Below, one piece after another: positions 12,926 through 22,972 of a stretch of DNA of 64,000 bases. Below the pieces are notes generated by a model. It made no database searches and was not told the origin of the DNA. It saw only the letters and a program-made list of their open reading frames with translations. The position numbers were made by a program, and so were the translations under genes. Position 1 is the stretch's first letter, and the number at the start of each line of letters is the position of its first letter. This DNA is from Owenia fusiformis (taxonomy: Eukaryota; Annelida; Polychaeta; Sabellida; Oweniidae): NCBI GenBank assembly GCA_903813345.2, contig CAIIXF020000003.1, positions 24,259,248 to 24,323,247 on the forward strand. The letters are read 5' to 3'.

Positions 12926-14099
12926 AAGAATGACAGGGGAAATCTGGGAAATCTGACAGAGTCCATGCGTCCCGAGCCTTATGTGACTGGCAAATAAAAT
13001 CAGCACGGAAAGTGCATACTTGAATTCCGAGGTTGGGTAGTAAACTGTCCCCTTTAATTCAGATAGAATTATCTATCATATCTGTTTTACTGTTAAGAAT
13101 CACGATTCCGGATAACGAATGAGGGAAATTTTCATACTTTATCATTCCGTTCTTAATATATTGTATAATATTTGTATTCTGTTTTACGGGTTCCCATTGG
13201 TTACAACACAGGCAATATATCGCAGGTTAAATGAGTGTTCAACAATTAAACATGGCGGTCTTCATTTTATAGTTCATGAAAATTGCCTCAAGTACAATGT
13301 CAAAATCTCATGATGATTTCTTCCGACCTATGTTTACTGACGAGAGAGGGGTACGCAGTTGCTTGAAGCAAGCATAAACTATGAAAAATCCATTGTCCGA
13401 TAATTAATTAACTGGCACAAATCTGTTAATTGTTTTTGTTATTGTTACTTGATTAGACGGATTTTCAGATATTATCTGCATTGAGATGGCTGATTATAAG
13501 GCATGAATTTTTTTTCCAGTAATGTTAATTGTTATTTTATATGTTTGAAATATTTATTAATCCATCCATTTTTCATTTTGATATACTTTTCAAAGCGACT
13601 TTTGGTTTTATCTCTGTGTTTTATTTATAATAATTTTTAACAGAGTTAGGAGGAATTCCATATAGCCTATAATTGATTTTAATTTAATAAAGTTTGCTGA
13701 TAATTGATTTAAGTGTAGAAATGGTAACGCTCCCGAAGAGTGCATGTGTGCCTGGCAGGATCGCCAATAGAATTGCATGCTTTGTTTTGTTTTGATAGTT
13801 AGTTTAGAACTTTTACCACGTGAAGTATTCAATCCATATACGCAAACGTGTGTGTACTTTGAAGGGCTTTGAAGTCTCTGGTAACATTAATTTTTAGGGT
13901 TTCGAAGCCATTTCCACCTCCTCCGGTATTCTTTCTATGGGAGAGGTTTTTCAAAAATAATTATAAACTTTTGAGACCTTTGGGGATATCAAGTCACATA
14001 TCCTTATATATTTTTTTTTTCCTGAAGGATTGGAAAATAAAAATTTAAACATAGAGAGGCAAAGACGTGAAAGTGTGGGAAGTTTTAATATTTAATTTG
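12926..14099. other. AT-rich DNA with no recognised gene
   Basis: Nothing beyond low-complexity T runs. The open stretches at 13119-13313 (plus) and 13608-13832 (minus) have no supporting signals. Confidence 0.35.
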
Positions 14100-14316
14100 T
14101 GCTTTTCTTTCATTCAAATGGCAACCCTCGAATATAATTGCAATTGACCTCCATTGCATTTGAAGGGGGGGGGGTTCAATCATCGCCTTTCTCCAAAGTT
14201 TATTTAAAATCGTACAGTTTTTCATGATTCTGAGCTCTTTTAACTTAAGTGATGACCAATGTTGTTTAATGTGGACCCCTGCCCCCATCACTGGAAAATG
14301 GCTACGGGCCTGAAAG
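14100..14316. mobile_element. Copy of the GGCCCGTAGCC foldback family
   Basis: Contains a G10 run plus TTCA (14165-14178), CATGATTCTGAGCTCTTTT and AAGTGATG, and ends GGCTACGGGCCTG (14303-14315). The same ordered words occur at 15361-15558 and 35169-35345. The left terminus is unclear. Confidence 0.55.
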
Positions 14317-14384
14317 GGCAAATATTGTCATTGATTTCTCGAAAGCTCATAATACACCCAATCAACAAGGTGGGTTTGAAGGTG

Positions 14385-14510
14385 AAAACCTAGACGATCT
14401 CTGTAATCAAAGGCTGAGACGATATTTTCTATAATCAGAGTCCTAGACGACTTCTGCTGTAATCAGAGTCCTGGGTGATCTTTAGACTTTCTCATAATTA
14501 AAGTAGCCAA
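14385..14510. repeat. Four diverged 26-30 bp tandem units
   Basis: The units follow the pattern CCTAGACGATCTCTGTAATCA and start near 14389, 14412, 14441 and 14469. A single related unit (GCCTAGACGATATCTTCTGT) is at 37783-37815 inside the CACTA-like element. Following sequence at 14540-14670 also resembles 37855-37975, so both regions carry the same longer repeat. Confidence 0.6.
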
Positions 14511-14834
14511 ACATCCGCTGAACAGGGAAATTGATGGATTAATGAATAATCTTTTGTTTGTTATTTTAATTATACTTATTGTTTTGACAAATATAAAACG
14601 TTTGTTCCCGATTATAATACAAGTGTAAGTATTAAATCCATCATGTGAAGCAATCCTTAAAAGCAGAACAAGACAGCCACAATAACCACCTTGTTCTAAG
14701 GGTATAACTACTAGTTTAGAAGTCTTATATTTTACTATATGACTTGAGCAATAGCGGGCCATAGTGCAGTGACCAGTCGTAGTGGTGTTCCAAAATGAAT
14801 ATCAACATTCAGCATTGAACACACTGAAACTAAA

Positions 14835-14937
14835 CCTTTTTGAAAAATTCCAGGGGTCACATTTAACAATGAAAACTTTCGCCCAAAGCACGTGTTCACT
14901 GCTCAAAATGTAGAAAAACTGACTATGGGCCTGAATC
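14835..14937 (-). repeat. Fragment of the GGCCCGTAGCC family
   Basis: On the minus strand it starts CAGGCCCATAGTCAG and includes GAACACG, then CCCTGGAATTTTTCAAAAAG, the body word seen at 35290-35310. It is diverged and truncated. Confidence 0.45.
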
Positions 14938-15075
14938 TCATCCCCCCATTCAGTTCCATCACTAACATTCATTTATATCATAATTTATATCATAATTTAA
15001 TATATTTAGTATTATTGAGAATGTAAGCTGGACAGTCATATAATAAAACAAATATTTCGTTTATTTCATTTATCT

Positions 15076-15558
15076 CAGGCCCTTAGCCAGGATTTGCCAG
15101 GGGGGATTCGTGGAATACTAGTACATGTAGTATCACTTTTGAAAGATGTACAGGTATTCATCACGATAGTGTGAAATATTTGCTAAATAATCATAAGAAA
15201 TAGACATCTGCAGCGGCAGCAGTGCAACATTTTAATACTGCTAATATAGAGCTTTGTGTCTTCGAAATTGTCACGATCGCCGCCACCTGTAATTAAACAA
15301 TAGAGAGGTTAAGCTACACGTTCTTTAGGTGAACGCGTAAAACTTATTTTTCCCTGGGGCACAGGCCCGTAGCGAAGGGGGTTCGATGGGTTCGGGCGAC
15401 CCCCCTGGCCAAAAATTTTCTCAAAATTTTGCAGTTTTCTGAGCATTTTTAAGTGATTTTGGCCATTTTTGGACCAAAATTGTCACAAGTGAACCCCCCC
15501 TGGAATTTATCAAAAAGTGAACCCCCCCCCCCATTGGCAAATCCTGGCTACGGGTCTG
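15076..15558. mobile_element. Composite GGCCCGTAGCC foldback
   Basis: The outer ends are inverted: CAGGCCCTTAGCCAGGATTT (15076-15095) and AAATCCTGGCTACGGGTCTG (15539-15558), each bordered inward by G or C runs. A second left-type end, CAGGCCCGTAGCGAAGGGGG, begins at about 15363. The right part (15363-15558) has the core family body, with CTGAGCATTTTTAAGTGATT, GGACCAAAATTGTCACAAG and two GTGAACCCCCC words. This looks like one copy inserted in another, or a duplicated left end. No coding capacity and no clear TSD. Confidence 0.7.
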
Positions 15559-17588
15559 GGGTATATCTCTCAAAGTTGTCTTTAAATTTGACTAGTTTAC
15601 TCTTAGGTAAGTTGTTATTATTATTATTATTATAAACCGTTGGATGGGGGAAAATTTTGCTTAGGGTCACAAAATTACACGTTCAGGTTTTGCTAAATGC
15701 ATGTAGCTGAATCCCTCTTAATACATATCTGAAAGATAACGCAAACCCTTAATTATTAACTTTCAAATATAAACAATGAAACAAGTAACTGAAATTTAAC
15801 ATGAACGCCAATTGCAAGTAACCCACTGACTCTTGGGATTCGAAAGTCAGTTGTGGTTGCAAATTGTCGAATGCATTCATTGAATTAATTATAACTAAAT
15901 ATTTTTCAGAACTGCGTCGAATTCCACAATGCATTTACTCCTGTCTGTAGTGAAAGCTTGCACCAACCCCTTCGACCTCGCCTCTCTTTCTGCTATCCCT
16001 CTCGTAGCATCCCACTATCCTGAAATGAAATGAATTAAACAGACGAATTTCATGTACATTGTATTAATTGATGCATCATAATTATTCAATTGTATGATGA
16101 ATTAAATATTATTTACAATTATTTTGAATACCAAACAAAACCCTTTTATGTCATTCTGATACTCTTGGTATCTTTCTTTTTCACCTGAAACATGCTGAGC
16201 AGACATGAGATGCCATGGTTTATCATGATGCTTTTATATAGGCTATTAATTATAGTTCTCTTTGCAATATAAAACTGGTATGTTTATGCAAAACCCAATT
16301 GGACTGATATAAAGGGGTATTGTTTCATTATGTGGACTTGAGAAAGACCGACATACTCATTGCTTCCAGTTCCAACCTAAAACTTATAATAGGAAGTTAT
16401 CAAGATCCAAAAACACGATCGCTTCTTAAACAATACGCTTGTAAAATCCCGGCGATCAAATGCAATCAAACTTTCGCAATCAGGTGCCTAATTAGTCTTT
16501 TGATCTCCGAAGTTTTACTGGACTTTTCAATGAACTCGTGAGAAGCAAACGCAATCATCACAAACTCAAATAAACATGTTTCTAGTAAATTTGAAATAGA
16601 GTAAAACCCAGAGAAAAAGATCGCGTGGTTATTTGATTTTTTCATAGGAATTTGCCATATTTCAATTTTGAAATAGCAAAAGTCTGTCCCGGAAGAATTT
16701 ACCAAGCATTCCCTACTTCGATGCTTTTTTATTGCGAGGGTCGTTTAGCGCCGATACGACCTCATTAAGTGTGCTTTATTCATTTTATTAATATTAATGT
16801 TATGAAATGTGTAGTTCACAAGTGACACTTTTATGAATTATTTTTAGGTTTACAATGCATATTTGGCTTTTCCCTCTAAAAGTTTAGAATTCATCTTTAT
16901 ACTTTTCTTGATTCAATAAAATTAACATTGGATCCCAGACAGTTATCAAATTCTCAGACATTTGATTAATATAGATATTTGTACTTCCTTTGATCAGTGG
17001 CTGGTGTGACTGGAATTCGAATCTAATCTGTTTCATTTTTTATGTAAATTGAAAGGAATAAAGTTTTATTTTAAGTGTTTTAACAATATTAACGTTTGGC
17101 GTGCAGCGCAACTTCATACGCAATCAAAGAACAGAATACACTGGTATAACAACATGCCTTTTATTTTCAAGCTCGAGCAATATCCCCGTTATAAACCCGA
17201 AATACGGTCCTTGGCAGCAAACCTGTATGTGCCCGCTTTTCACTGTAACTAATAAATAAATTAAGTACCGAATATAAAATTCGATTCTGAATAAAAACTT
17301 TAAGAACGTGGTTTGCGTTATTCAATTATTTATTTAAACGAACGCTCTCGTCTTTTGAACTTTATAAAGAGAAAATCCGATCTGAGATTTGAAATCGGGA
17401 ATAAAAGATACATACATACATAATAACAAAAGATATACGTTCCCAAATAAAAAAAATAGGAGAAGAATCTAGATTACAATCCAATAAACAATATCTGAGA
17501 CTATCAGACAATATGAAGTTTAAAATCCGACAATACGCTCCGGCCGTAAAAGTTTCTGAATTTAATAACTATACTACTATACTACGGC
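15559..17588. other. CpG-containing AT-rich DNA; weak open stretches only
   Basis: Holds a TTA run (15616-15633) and several open stretches of 60-80 codons (15749-15934 minus, 16320-16541 plus, 16466-16705 minus, 17049-17252 plus). None has clear splice sites or recognisable motifs. If the 10.3-19.9 kb block is an autonomous element, these would be the first places to look for decayed coding sequence. Confidence 0.3.
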
Positions 17589-17989
17589 TTAAGCAGAATT
17601 TTCTACTTGGATAATTCCTGCCTCGATAGTGTAGGGATCGCTCACATCAGGTAGGCCATCATAAGGGGGGGGGGTTCACATAAGTCAGAGAGTGTGTCAA
17701 AGGACCTCTTCTTGTCTCACTGACCTTGTAAAATTGTTCTATAGTTGCGTTCCAAATGCAGGTGTCTGAAAATATTTCATCTGATGGAGAAGTTGTTCTT
17801 GTTCTGGGAGTTTCATTTATTTCAAAATGGTTTAAGATAAGGTCGAGTTTCCTGCTGTTCTTTTCTACGGTCTTCTGGAGTTGTATTTGCATATTATAGA
17901 TTTCACTGGAATAGCGTACCCAATGTAAAAGGCTGGCCATTAACCAAAACGCAATATGAGAACATAAATAATTTTTCATTTTCATACAA
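17589..17989 (-). pseudogene. Candidate small membrane protein ORF, frameshifted at a C10 run
   Basis: Minus-strand ORF from ATG at 17985. Residues 1-107 are open down to a run of ten C (17674-17665 on this strand). The original frame stops at 17661-17659, while a one-base shift at the run keeps the frame open for 24 more codons to TAA at 17591-17589. The first part has a hydrophobic segment (about residues 8-23, CSHIAFWLMASLLHWV), a charged helix-like stretch (34-55) and two NxT sequons (N57, N79). The shifted part begins with a PPxY-like proline run and is protein-like. A TTATCCCTTCAG acceptor ends at 17990, just before the ATG, and an AAG|GTCAGT donor at 17725/17724 offers an alternative reading as an 87-codon exon. 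It lies in the candidate 9.56 kb element. I do not recognise a family. A sequencing error in the run is possible. Confidence 0.4.
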
Positions 17990-18088
17990 CTGAAGGGATA
18001 ATAAATGCTTTAATATAAAGTAAACGTATTTATAAATGTATTTTAAGCGTAAAATCAAAGCACAACCATTTACTAAAAAAAGAAGAAA

Positions 18089-18151
18089 TGTCAGACTGGG
18101 ACTCGAACCCGGACCATCCGCGTGGCAGGCGAGGATCTCCAACCTTCGACA
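18089..18151 (-). tRNA. tRNA-Gly(GCC)-like sequence lacking a normal D arm (pseudogene or SINE head)
   Basis: On the minus strand, 63 nt fold like a tRNA. Acceptor TGTCGAA pairs with TCTGACA with one mismatch and one G-U pair. The anticodon arm CCTCGCCTGCCACGCGG is that of animal tRNA-Gly with GCC anticodon. The T arm CCGGGTTCGAGTCCCAG holds a perfect B box, GGTTCGAGTCC. The D arm is only about 9 nt, so no A box is present and the length is about ten bases short. I infer a tRNA-derived repeat or degenerate tRNA rather than a working tRNA gene. Confidence 0.55.
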
Positions 18152-18436
18152 CCTCAACATCAGATATTACCGTCAACAATTTAACAGTACCATATAATAA
18201 AAAACAACATATATTAAAGGTGTAACCATGAGTTCAAAGCGGCCATTCAATGATCATGGACCATTTATTAAAGTTTGGATTGCCTGCCCTATTTTCCCCA
18301 TTTTTTAATTTTTGTATAATCTCTCATTAGGCTTATAGCTCAAAATATCACTAGGGACCAAGGGAAAACCCTAGAATTGTGTCATGGAATAGGCTGTTCA
18401 GAATGTCAGCCGCTTGCCGTCGGGAGACCGCTTCGC

Positions 18437-18460
18437 TCACTGGAATAGCGTACCCAATGT
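18437..18460. repeat. 24 bp exact duplicate of part of the 17.9 kb ORF
   Basis: Positions 18437-18460 are identical to 17903-17926, which lies in the hydrophobic and post-membrane part of the candidate ORF. Just before it is CGGGAGACCGCTTCGCTCAC, related to CGGGAGACCGCTCCGCCCAC at 18632-18651. Twenty-four identical bases are unlikely by chance at this distance, so part of the ORF region also exists as a repeat. Confidence 0.75.
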
Positions 18461-18654
18461 TAATAATAGCCTAGTATCATTGCTAGAAACCGTGTGATTT
18501 CATTGGTCGATTCAGTACCATGTGATCAAAATACCATAATATTTCTTAAAGCTCTATTTGGATTTTACAAGACGTATTGCTGGGCGTATTTTCCGCCCGG
18601 GAATTCTGACAACTGTACTGGACGAAAACATCGGGAGACCGCTCCGCCCACTGT

Positions 18655-18712
18655 CTTAAGCCAATGTTTTTGCTATAAATCAAGCCACGGGGATCTACAC
18701 GACCAGTGATTT
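18655..18712 (-). repeat. Inverted copy of the GCAAAAACATTG module
   Basis: Complementary to 19102-19150: TCGTGTAGATC, GATTTATAGCAAAAACATTG are shared. A third copy is in the 7.86-8.24 kb foldback at about 7960-8020. The two local copies face each other and could form a hairpin with a loop of about 390 bp. Confidence 0.6.
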
Positions 18713-18985
18713 AAATACATGTTAGTAAAGTGATCATCAAAATGAATGTCCTTGCTTGCTTTTAAAAATAAGTTTTCATGCGTTATAGGCCTATACAAAT
18801 TGAACGGGGGGAGTAATGTGTCTAAAGACATGATAATAATATGTTACTTCATTTTATTTCATATAATTACTCCAAATTTTTCCATCTCACTCTTCAGAGT
18901 TAATGAGTTCCTTTTAAAAAAAATACGAATTCGTGAATTTGTTCCATCGTATTTATCACTCCCCCTTCCCCGTTCACGGCAACCG

Positions 18986-19035
18986 CATTCGTATGGTACG
19001 TGTACACGTACATTCGTATGGTACGTGTACATGTA
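18986..19035. repeat. 25 bp tandem duplication with palindromic core
   Basis: Two units, 18986-19010 and 19011-19035, of CATTCGTATGGTACGTGTAC plus five bases. They differ at one position. The core TACGTGTACACGTA is a perfect palindrome. Confidence 0.85.
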
Positions 19036-19094
19036 CATTAAACTAACAAGAGCAATAACATTAGTTTTGTGATAATAACGTCCCTTATTAGTAT

Positions 19095-19290
19095 TTGTTT
19101 TCGGCTCGTGTAGATCACTGATTTATAGCAAAAACATTGCCTTGCACGTTGGTGACAATGAACCTTTTTATTAGATGTCATGATGTTTGCAGCGCCTATT
19201 GTATTCTTAAAGCAATTCAAGAGTAAACTTTCTCTTTATCTTGAAAAAAAATCTTCTAGATTTGTTGAATTTTCTTGCAGAAATCGATGC
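19095..19290. repeat. Second copy of the 7.9-8.2 kb foldback interior
   Basis: Contains ATTTATAGCAAAAACATTGC and GTTGGTGACAATG (inverted relative to 7960-8020). It then has AATTCAAGAGTAAAC and AAATCTTCTAGATTTGTTG, in the same orientation as 8129-8172. The mixed orientation implies internal inversion in one of the copies. Confidence 0.5.
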
Positions 19291-19450
19291 CTTATTTTAT
19301 CCGATCACAAAGCGTAATGTTGCATTTATACAGTTTCATATTACATTCTACGGCCGAGATCTTAACTGCTAAACGGACGCTCAGCGTTATGTTTTAGGCA
19401 TCTTTACGCGATTTTTATTGAACCGTTCGTTTCATTAAAATATTTCAAAT

Positions 19451-19600
19451 CAAATTATGAATTACTATAAAAGGTAAATAAAAATAGAAAATAATGAATA
19501 ATGCGTTGAAAGTAATAACTTCTTTCAAATTATGAATTGCTATAAAAGGTAAATAAATATAGAAAATAATGAATAATGCGTTGTAAGTAATAACTTCTTT
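19451..19600. repeat. 75 bp tandem duplication
   Basis: Two units, 19451-19525 and 19526-19600, starting CAAATTATGAATT, nearly identical with about three differences. It lies between the two copies of the ACGGCCG / GACGCTCAGCG block at the right end of the large element. Confidence 0.9.
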
Positions 19601-19884
19601 CAAATTGCATTTCTCCCTTGGAATTCTAGTTTAAAATGATTACAGTTATTAATGTTGCAATATTGCATTGAATTCTACGGCCGGATCTTACATGCTCATC
19701 AACTGCGCTGGTGGTGAACGACTGCGAAGCGGACGCTCAGCGCATTGAGCGCTGGCGATCTACGACCGCATCGCGCGCGAATAGCGAGCGACCAACGAAC
19801 GCTCAGCGCACGAACTACGCCCGCTTCCCGAATGAGTGTACGGCGGATGGCGATGTGTGAGCTTTGTTACTGAGAGTACTGTAC

Positions 19885-22450
19885 CTGTACTGAGATGAAG
19901 ATTCTTACCAAAAAACCAATGGGCCAAGTCTGTTATCATTTTACAGTCAACAAGTCAACATTTCTTATTTCAGTCTGAAGAGTAACCCAAATAGCAATGT
20001 CAAGGTCAAATGTTAGTTTTTTGAATTCAAGGAATGTATGCTGCGATTTGCATTTGTTATTAAGCATTTGAGATAATTTGAATTTTTGAAGTAGCTTGAG
20101 AAAATATCTGGTCAATTATATTGGCTTTGAAAAATACAAGGTGACATTGGTAAGACACTTAAGATCTAGATTAATACTCAATCATTTTCTCTGTGGAATT
20201 GACGTGTCTGTGCCTAATACCCTGCAGTTAATAAACAATGTTGCTGGGAATCTTAAATGAGAACAAGATAACCTTAAGATAATGAAGGTAGATGACCATT
20301 TGTTGTCAATGTTTTATTCTCTTAATAGCAACATGAGTTTGAATTTCAAAAACTATGATCCAACACAAAAAGAAATATTGCTTGCCCCTTTCTTGACACT
20401 TAAAGTTGTAAATTTAAGCACAAAATGTCCCCAAGTCTTAATAAAATATATAGTTTGAATGTTCATTTATGTCTGTGGATTATATTTTATGCCATAAACA
20501 CTTTATTAGTACCTGAAATTTGTAATAAAAGTACTAAAATATTGTTGATTTGAAATTTCCCATTTTTCCTGTATATTACAGTACATATTTCAATATGGCA
20601 AACATCAGCTCTGATTCCTGGGTTCTGGCTAATGGCTATATTGGCGAGAGGGTGTCATTTGAGGACAATTTAAAGAGGGGAAAGGGTGCCCAAGTATACT
20701 AGTAAGAGCAGATTATATGGGGACAATAGACAAGTATTATGAATTAAACGCGGAAAACAGTAATGATACAGGTTTTCTGAAAAGTTATTAAAATTAGAAA
20801 ATTGAAACTGGTAACTACCTACTCGCATCTGAGTAATTGGCCATTGCAAATTGCATTAATCAGATCGCTTCGTTTTTAGACGTATGCTTCATATGTTCAT
20901 CCGAAACTTTAGGATTCGAAAAAGATAAGTTATAACTTGTACAGGAAGAAATGGCAGATCCTACCTTTATTTAGAATTGCTGATTTCTCTGGACAAATTC
21001 CGAGAAGAAATTGTTCAACATCGCGATCAGAGACTTTGATCCATGTTGTATGTGTATGTCACTCTGAACTCTCACGAGTAAATACAGCATTTTGATTGGT
21101 TATTACTCGTGTTGCCATGACGTGAGAGGCATTAGTGAACACTGAATATGTTAATGAACTGACATATTTGGAACATTTTGATTGTGATATGCTCTACGAT
21201 GGATCAAAATTAACAGTCCCATGTCACATATCACGTGACACTATATTTTTGATAAATAAAAGTGATAATGACAATTTTAATCTAAGTTAACACATATCTA
21301 TTTTCTTTATTAAATATTAATTTCTTCATTGTACATACATTTGTTTTATACTTAATTGATTGATTTTGGCGATACCTTTGTTATAAGATCTTTAAATAAT
21401 AGTTGTAGATTCAGATTCAGTGTCAAATTATGTGGCAATTTGGAGACAATCTTCTGTTAATCCAATGCTTCACTGGTAATATCCACTTGTTGTTACCTTT
21501 GGTTTCTATAGCTGTCAATTAAAATCCTGTGGAGAAAATGATTTTTGTTGTGCATTTTTTTGATTATTATGGATTCAGATATTAATGTTTTGTGTGACAT
21601 AAATGGTTGGAGTCAAACACAGTGTACATCCAATGGACAGTCAAATCCTAATTCAATTACAACTATTTAAAACTTACGGTATATGAAAAATCGATCAGCT
21701 ACTTCATTGATTTTGAAAGAAGTATTGAAAGAAACCTCATTTGACATGTCCACCAAATAACAACATAATAGACCAGATATGAATGCCTGTTTATAGAATT
21801 TATCATTGAAAATCTCTGCTAATACAGAAACAAATAAGCAGCTTGGGCACTGTATAGAACACTTGTGTAAAGAAAATATGGCGTTGCAAATTTCACTATA
21901 ATTATTAATGGTTTTTAGGCAGCACTACAAATCAATACAGTATAGTGGACATGTCTTATTTCACTCCATCCATGCATTGACATTTTGCATATTGCTTTTA
22001 ATATAAAGGCACTAAAATCATTTTTCGAAAGTCAATTTATGCCTTAAAAGTGTTGTGACCCCCTAGCTAAACCAGAATTTCACTCCAACCACAAGAAGAA
22101 ATGTACCATTTTTAATTCAGATGACCTTATTTGTGAAATTCAAATATCTGAAGTCAGTTGAACTAGCAGATAGGTAACTGTCTTATTTAATCGTTGATTA
22201 GATTAAGTGTGCACCTGTATTACATAATGAAGGATTGATGTACTGCATGTTTTAACTACTAAGTTAGCTCCTAGACAATAATTTATAGTCCCGGACAATA
22301 GTTTTTTCTGGTTAATGCCATCTCCTGAAAGACTAATGGATTTACAATGTGCAATGCTTTTCACTCTTTGACAAGATACCTTCAAATACAACTGATTCGA
22401 ACACTGTACATTTATAGTGTATCTTGTATGGTTGCAGTTTATGTGCACAG
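19885..22450. other. AT-rich DNA; CpG-containing patch at about 20690-21260
   Basis: No exon was recognised. The patch contains several CpGs, the inverted pair CACGAGTAA / TTACTCGTG around TTTTGATTGGTT (21073-21111), and TCACGTGAC at 21231-21239. A similar ATTCTGATTGGTT with AGTCGTG follows at 60065-60100, so a diverged repeat is more likely than a promoter, though a promoter cannot be excluded. Confidence 0.35.
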
Positions 22451-22452
22451 GA

Positions 22453-22522
22453 TTTTTTTTTTTTTTAATGACTTGAATAATACCATGTCACCAAAATAGT
22501 TGATACCAGGGGAATCTTTATT
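22453..22522 (-). terminator. AATAAA signal followed by an A14 tract
   Basis: On the minus strand, AATAAA at 22522-22517 precedes a run of fourteen A (22466-22453) by about 50 bases. The spacing is longer than the usual 10-30. If genomic A-tract and signal belong together, they mark the 3' end of a retrocopied transcript; otherwise only the AATAAA may be a polyadenylation signal. Confidence 0.3.
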
Positions 22523-22675
22523 CAGATCCAGCCTTTAGTCCCAAATCTACCCAAGTAGGCAGCCAAATAAGTAGTGTAATAACAGGCTCAACATCAATTG
22601 GCAAAGCTGTAACCAGAATACATACACAAATATACAGTCAAAAGGAAAAACGTGAGAAAGCTATTTCTACTGTCA

Positions 22676-22972
22676 TCAAATTGATAGAGAAATGGGATAA
22701 ATAACATATAAAGTCACGCCGAAACTAGAACCAAATTTCCCTTTAGAATTTCTGTATATCATTGCTGTAAAGATGGACATAACTGATGGTGCTATGGTAA
22801 TTAAAACCGTACACAAGAGTGTTATTATACTACCACCGTAAAATGACAATAATATAATTGGTACATGTTCCATCTTTTCCCTATTTGCTCTTTTAAAATT
22901 ATTTTCAATTATGTCTTCCATTGGGGAAAATAATTCATTTCTGCCATTTGTTTTTGGATGAACATAATCCCC
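22676..22972 (-). CDS. Candidate terminal coding exon or retrocopy, two hydrophobic segments
   Basis: Open on the minus strand from 22972 to the stop at 22678-22676 (98 codons), with an ATG at 22921 giving 81 residues. From that ATG the protein has a charged start (about residues 1-17) and a hydrophobic stretch, PIILLSFYGGSIITLLCTVL (about 21-40), followed by another hydrophobic run to about 54. It then has a YRNSKGKFGSSFG loop and a short hydrophobic end. It keeps several CpGs in a CpG-poor region. An AATAAA (22522-22517) follows, then an A14 tract (22466-22453), as at the end of an mRNA copy. The acceptor upstream is weak. No family is recognised. It may be a chance ORF, a last exon, or a processed retrocopy. 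Confidence 0.3.
   Translation of the reverse strand, partial: GDYVHPKTNGRNELFSPMEDIIENNFKRANREKMEHVPIILLSFYGGSIITLLCTVLITIAPSVMSIFTAMIYRNSKGKFGSSFGVTLYVIYPISLSI

Larger units (their letters stand above)
10325..19884. mobile_element. Candidate 9.56 kb TIR-bounded element with GC-rich subterminal repeats
   Basis: Both ends of a CpG-rich block in CpG-poor DNA carry matching inverted words at identical spacing: GTACAGTAC (10325-10333), 10 bp, AAAGCTCACAC (10344-10354); and GTGTGAGCTTT (19855-19865), 10 bp, GTACTGTAC (19876-19884). Farther in, both sides have 130-180 bp of GC-rich DNA with CGCTC, GCGCGA and GACGCTCAGCG words, and similarity continues with gaps (GCCAT..GCCGT). On the right, the ACGGCCGAGATC / GACGCTCAGCG block is duplicated (19350-19392 and 19677-19743). 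The interior holds smaller foldbacks and a small ORF (17589-17989). No TSD is evident. It could instead be several elements clustered by chance, but the matched spacing argues for one unit. Confidence 0.45.

Noticed and set aside
12638-13006. 122-codon minus-strand ORF
   Set aside because: It runs through both arms of the 12.6-12.9 kb foldback, so the two halves are complementary to each other and open frames appear on both strands.
11950-13285. Repeat pair 11950-12065 and 13170-13285
   Set aside because: Only short words (GGTTCCC, GTT/ACC spacing, TATAG near the end) match; similarity is too weak to claim homology by eye.
16320-17252. Two plus-strand ORFs of 67-73 codons (16320-16541 and 17049-17252)
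   Set aside because: Reasonable composition but no ATG context, splice sites or motifs, and they cannot be joined. Left as part of the undefined interior of the large element.
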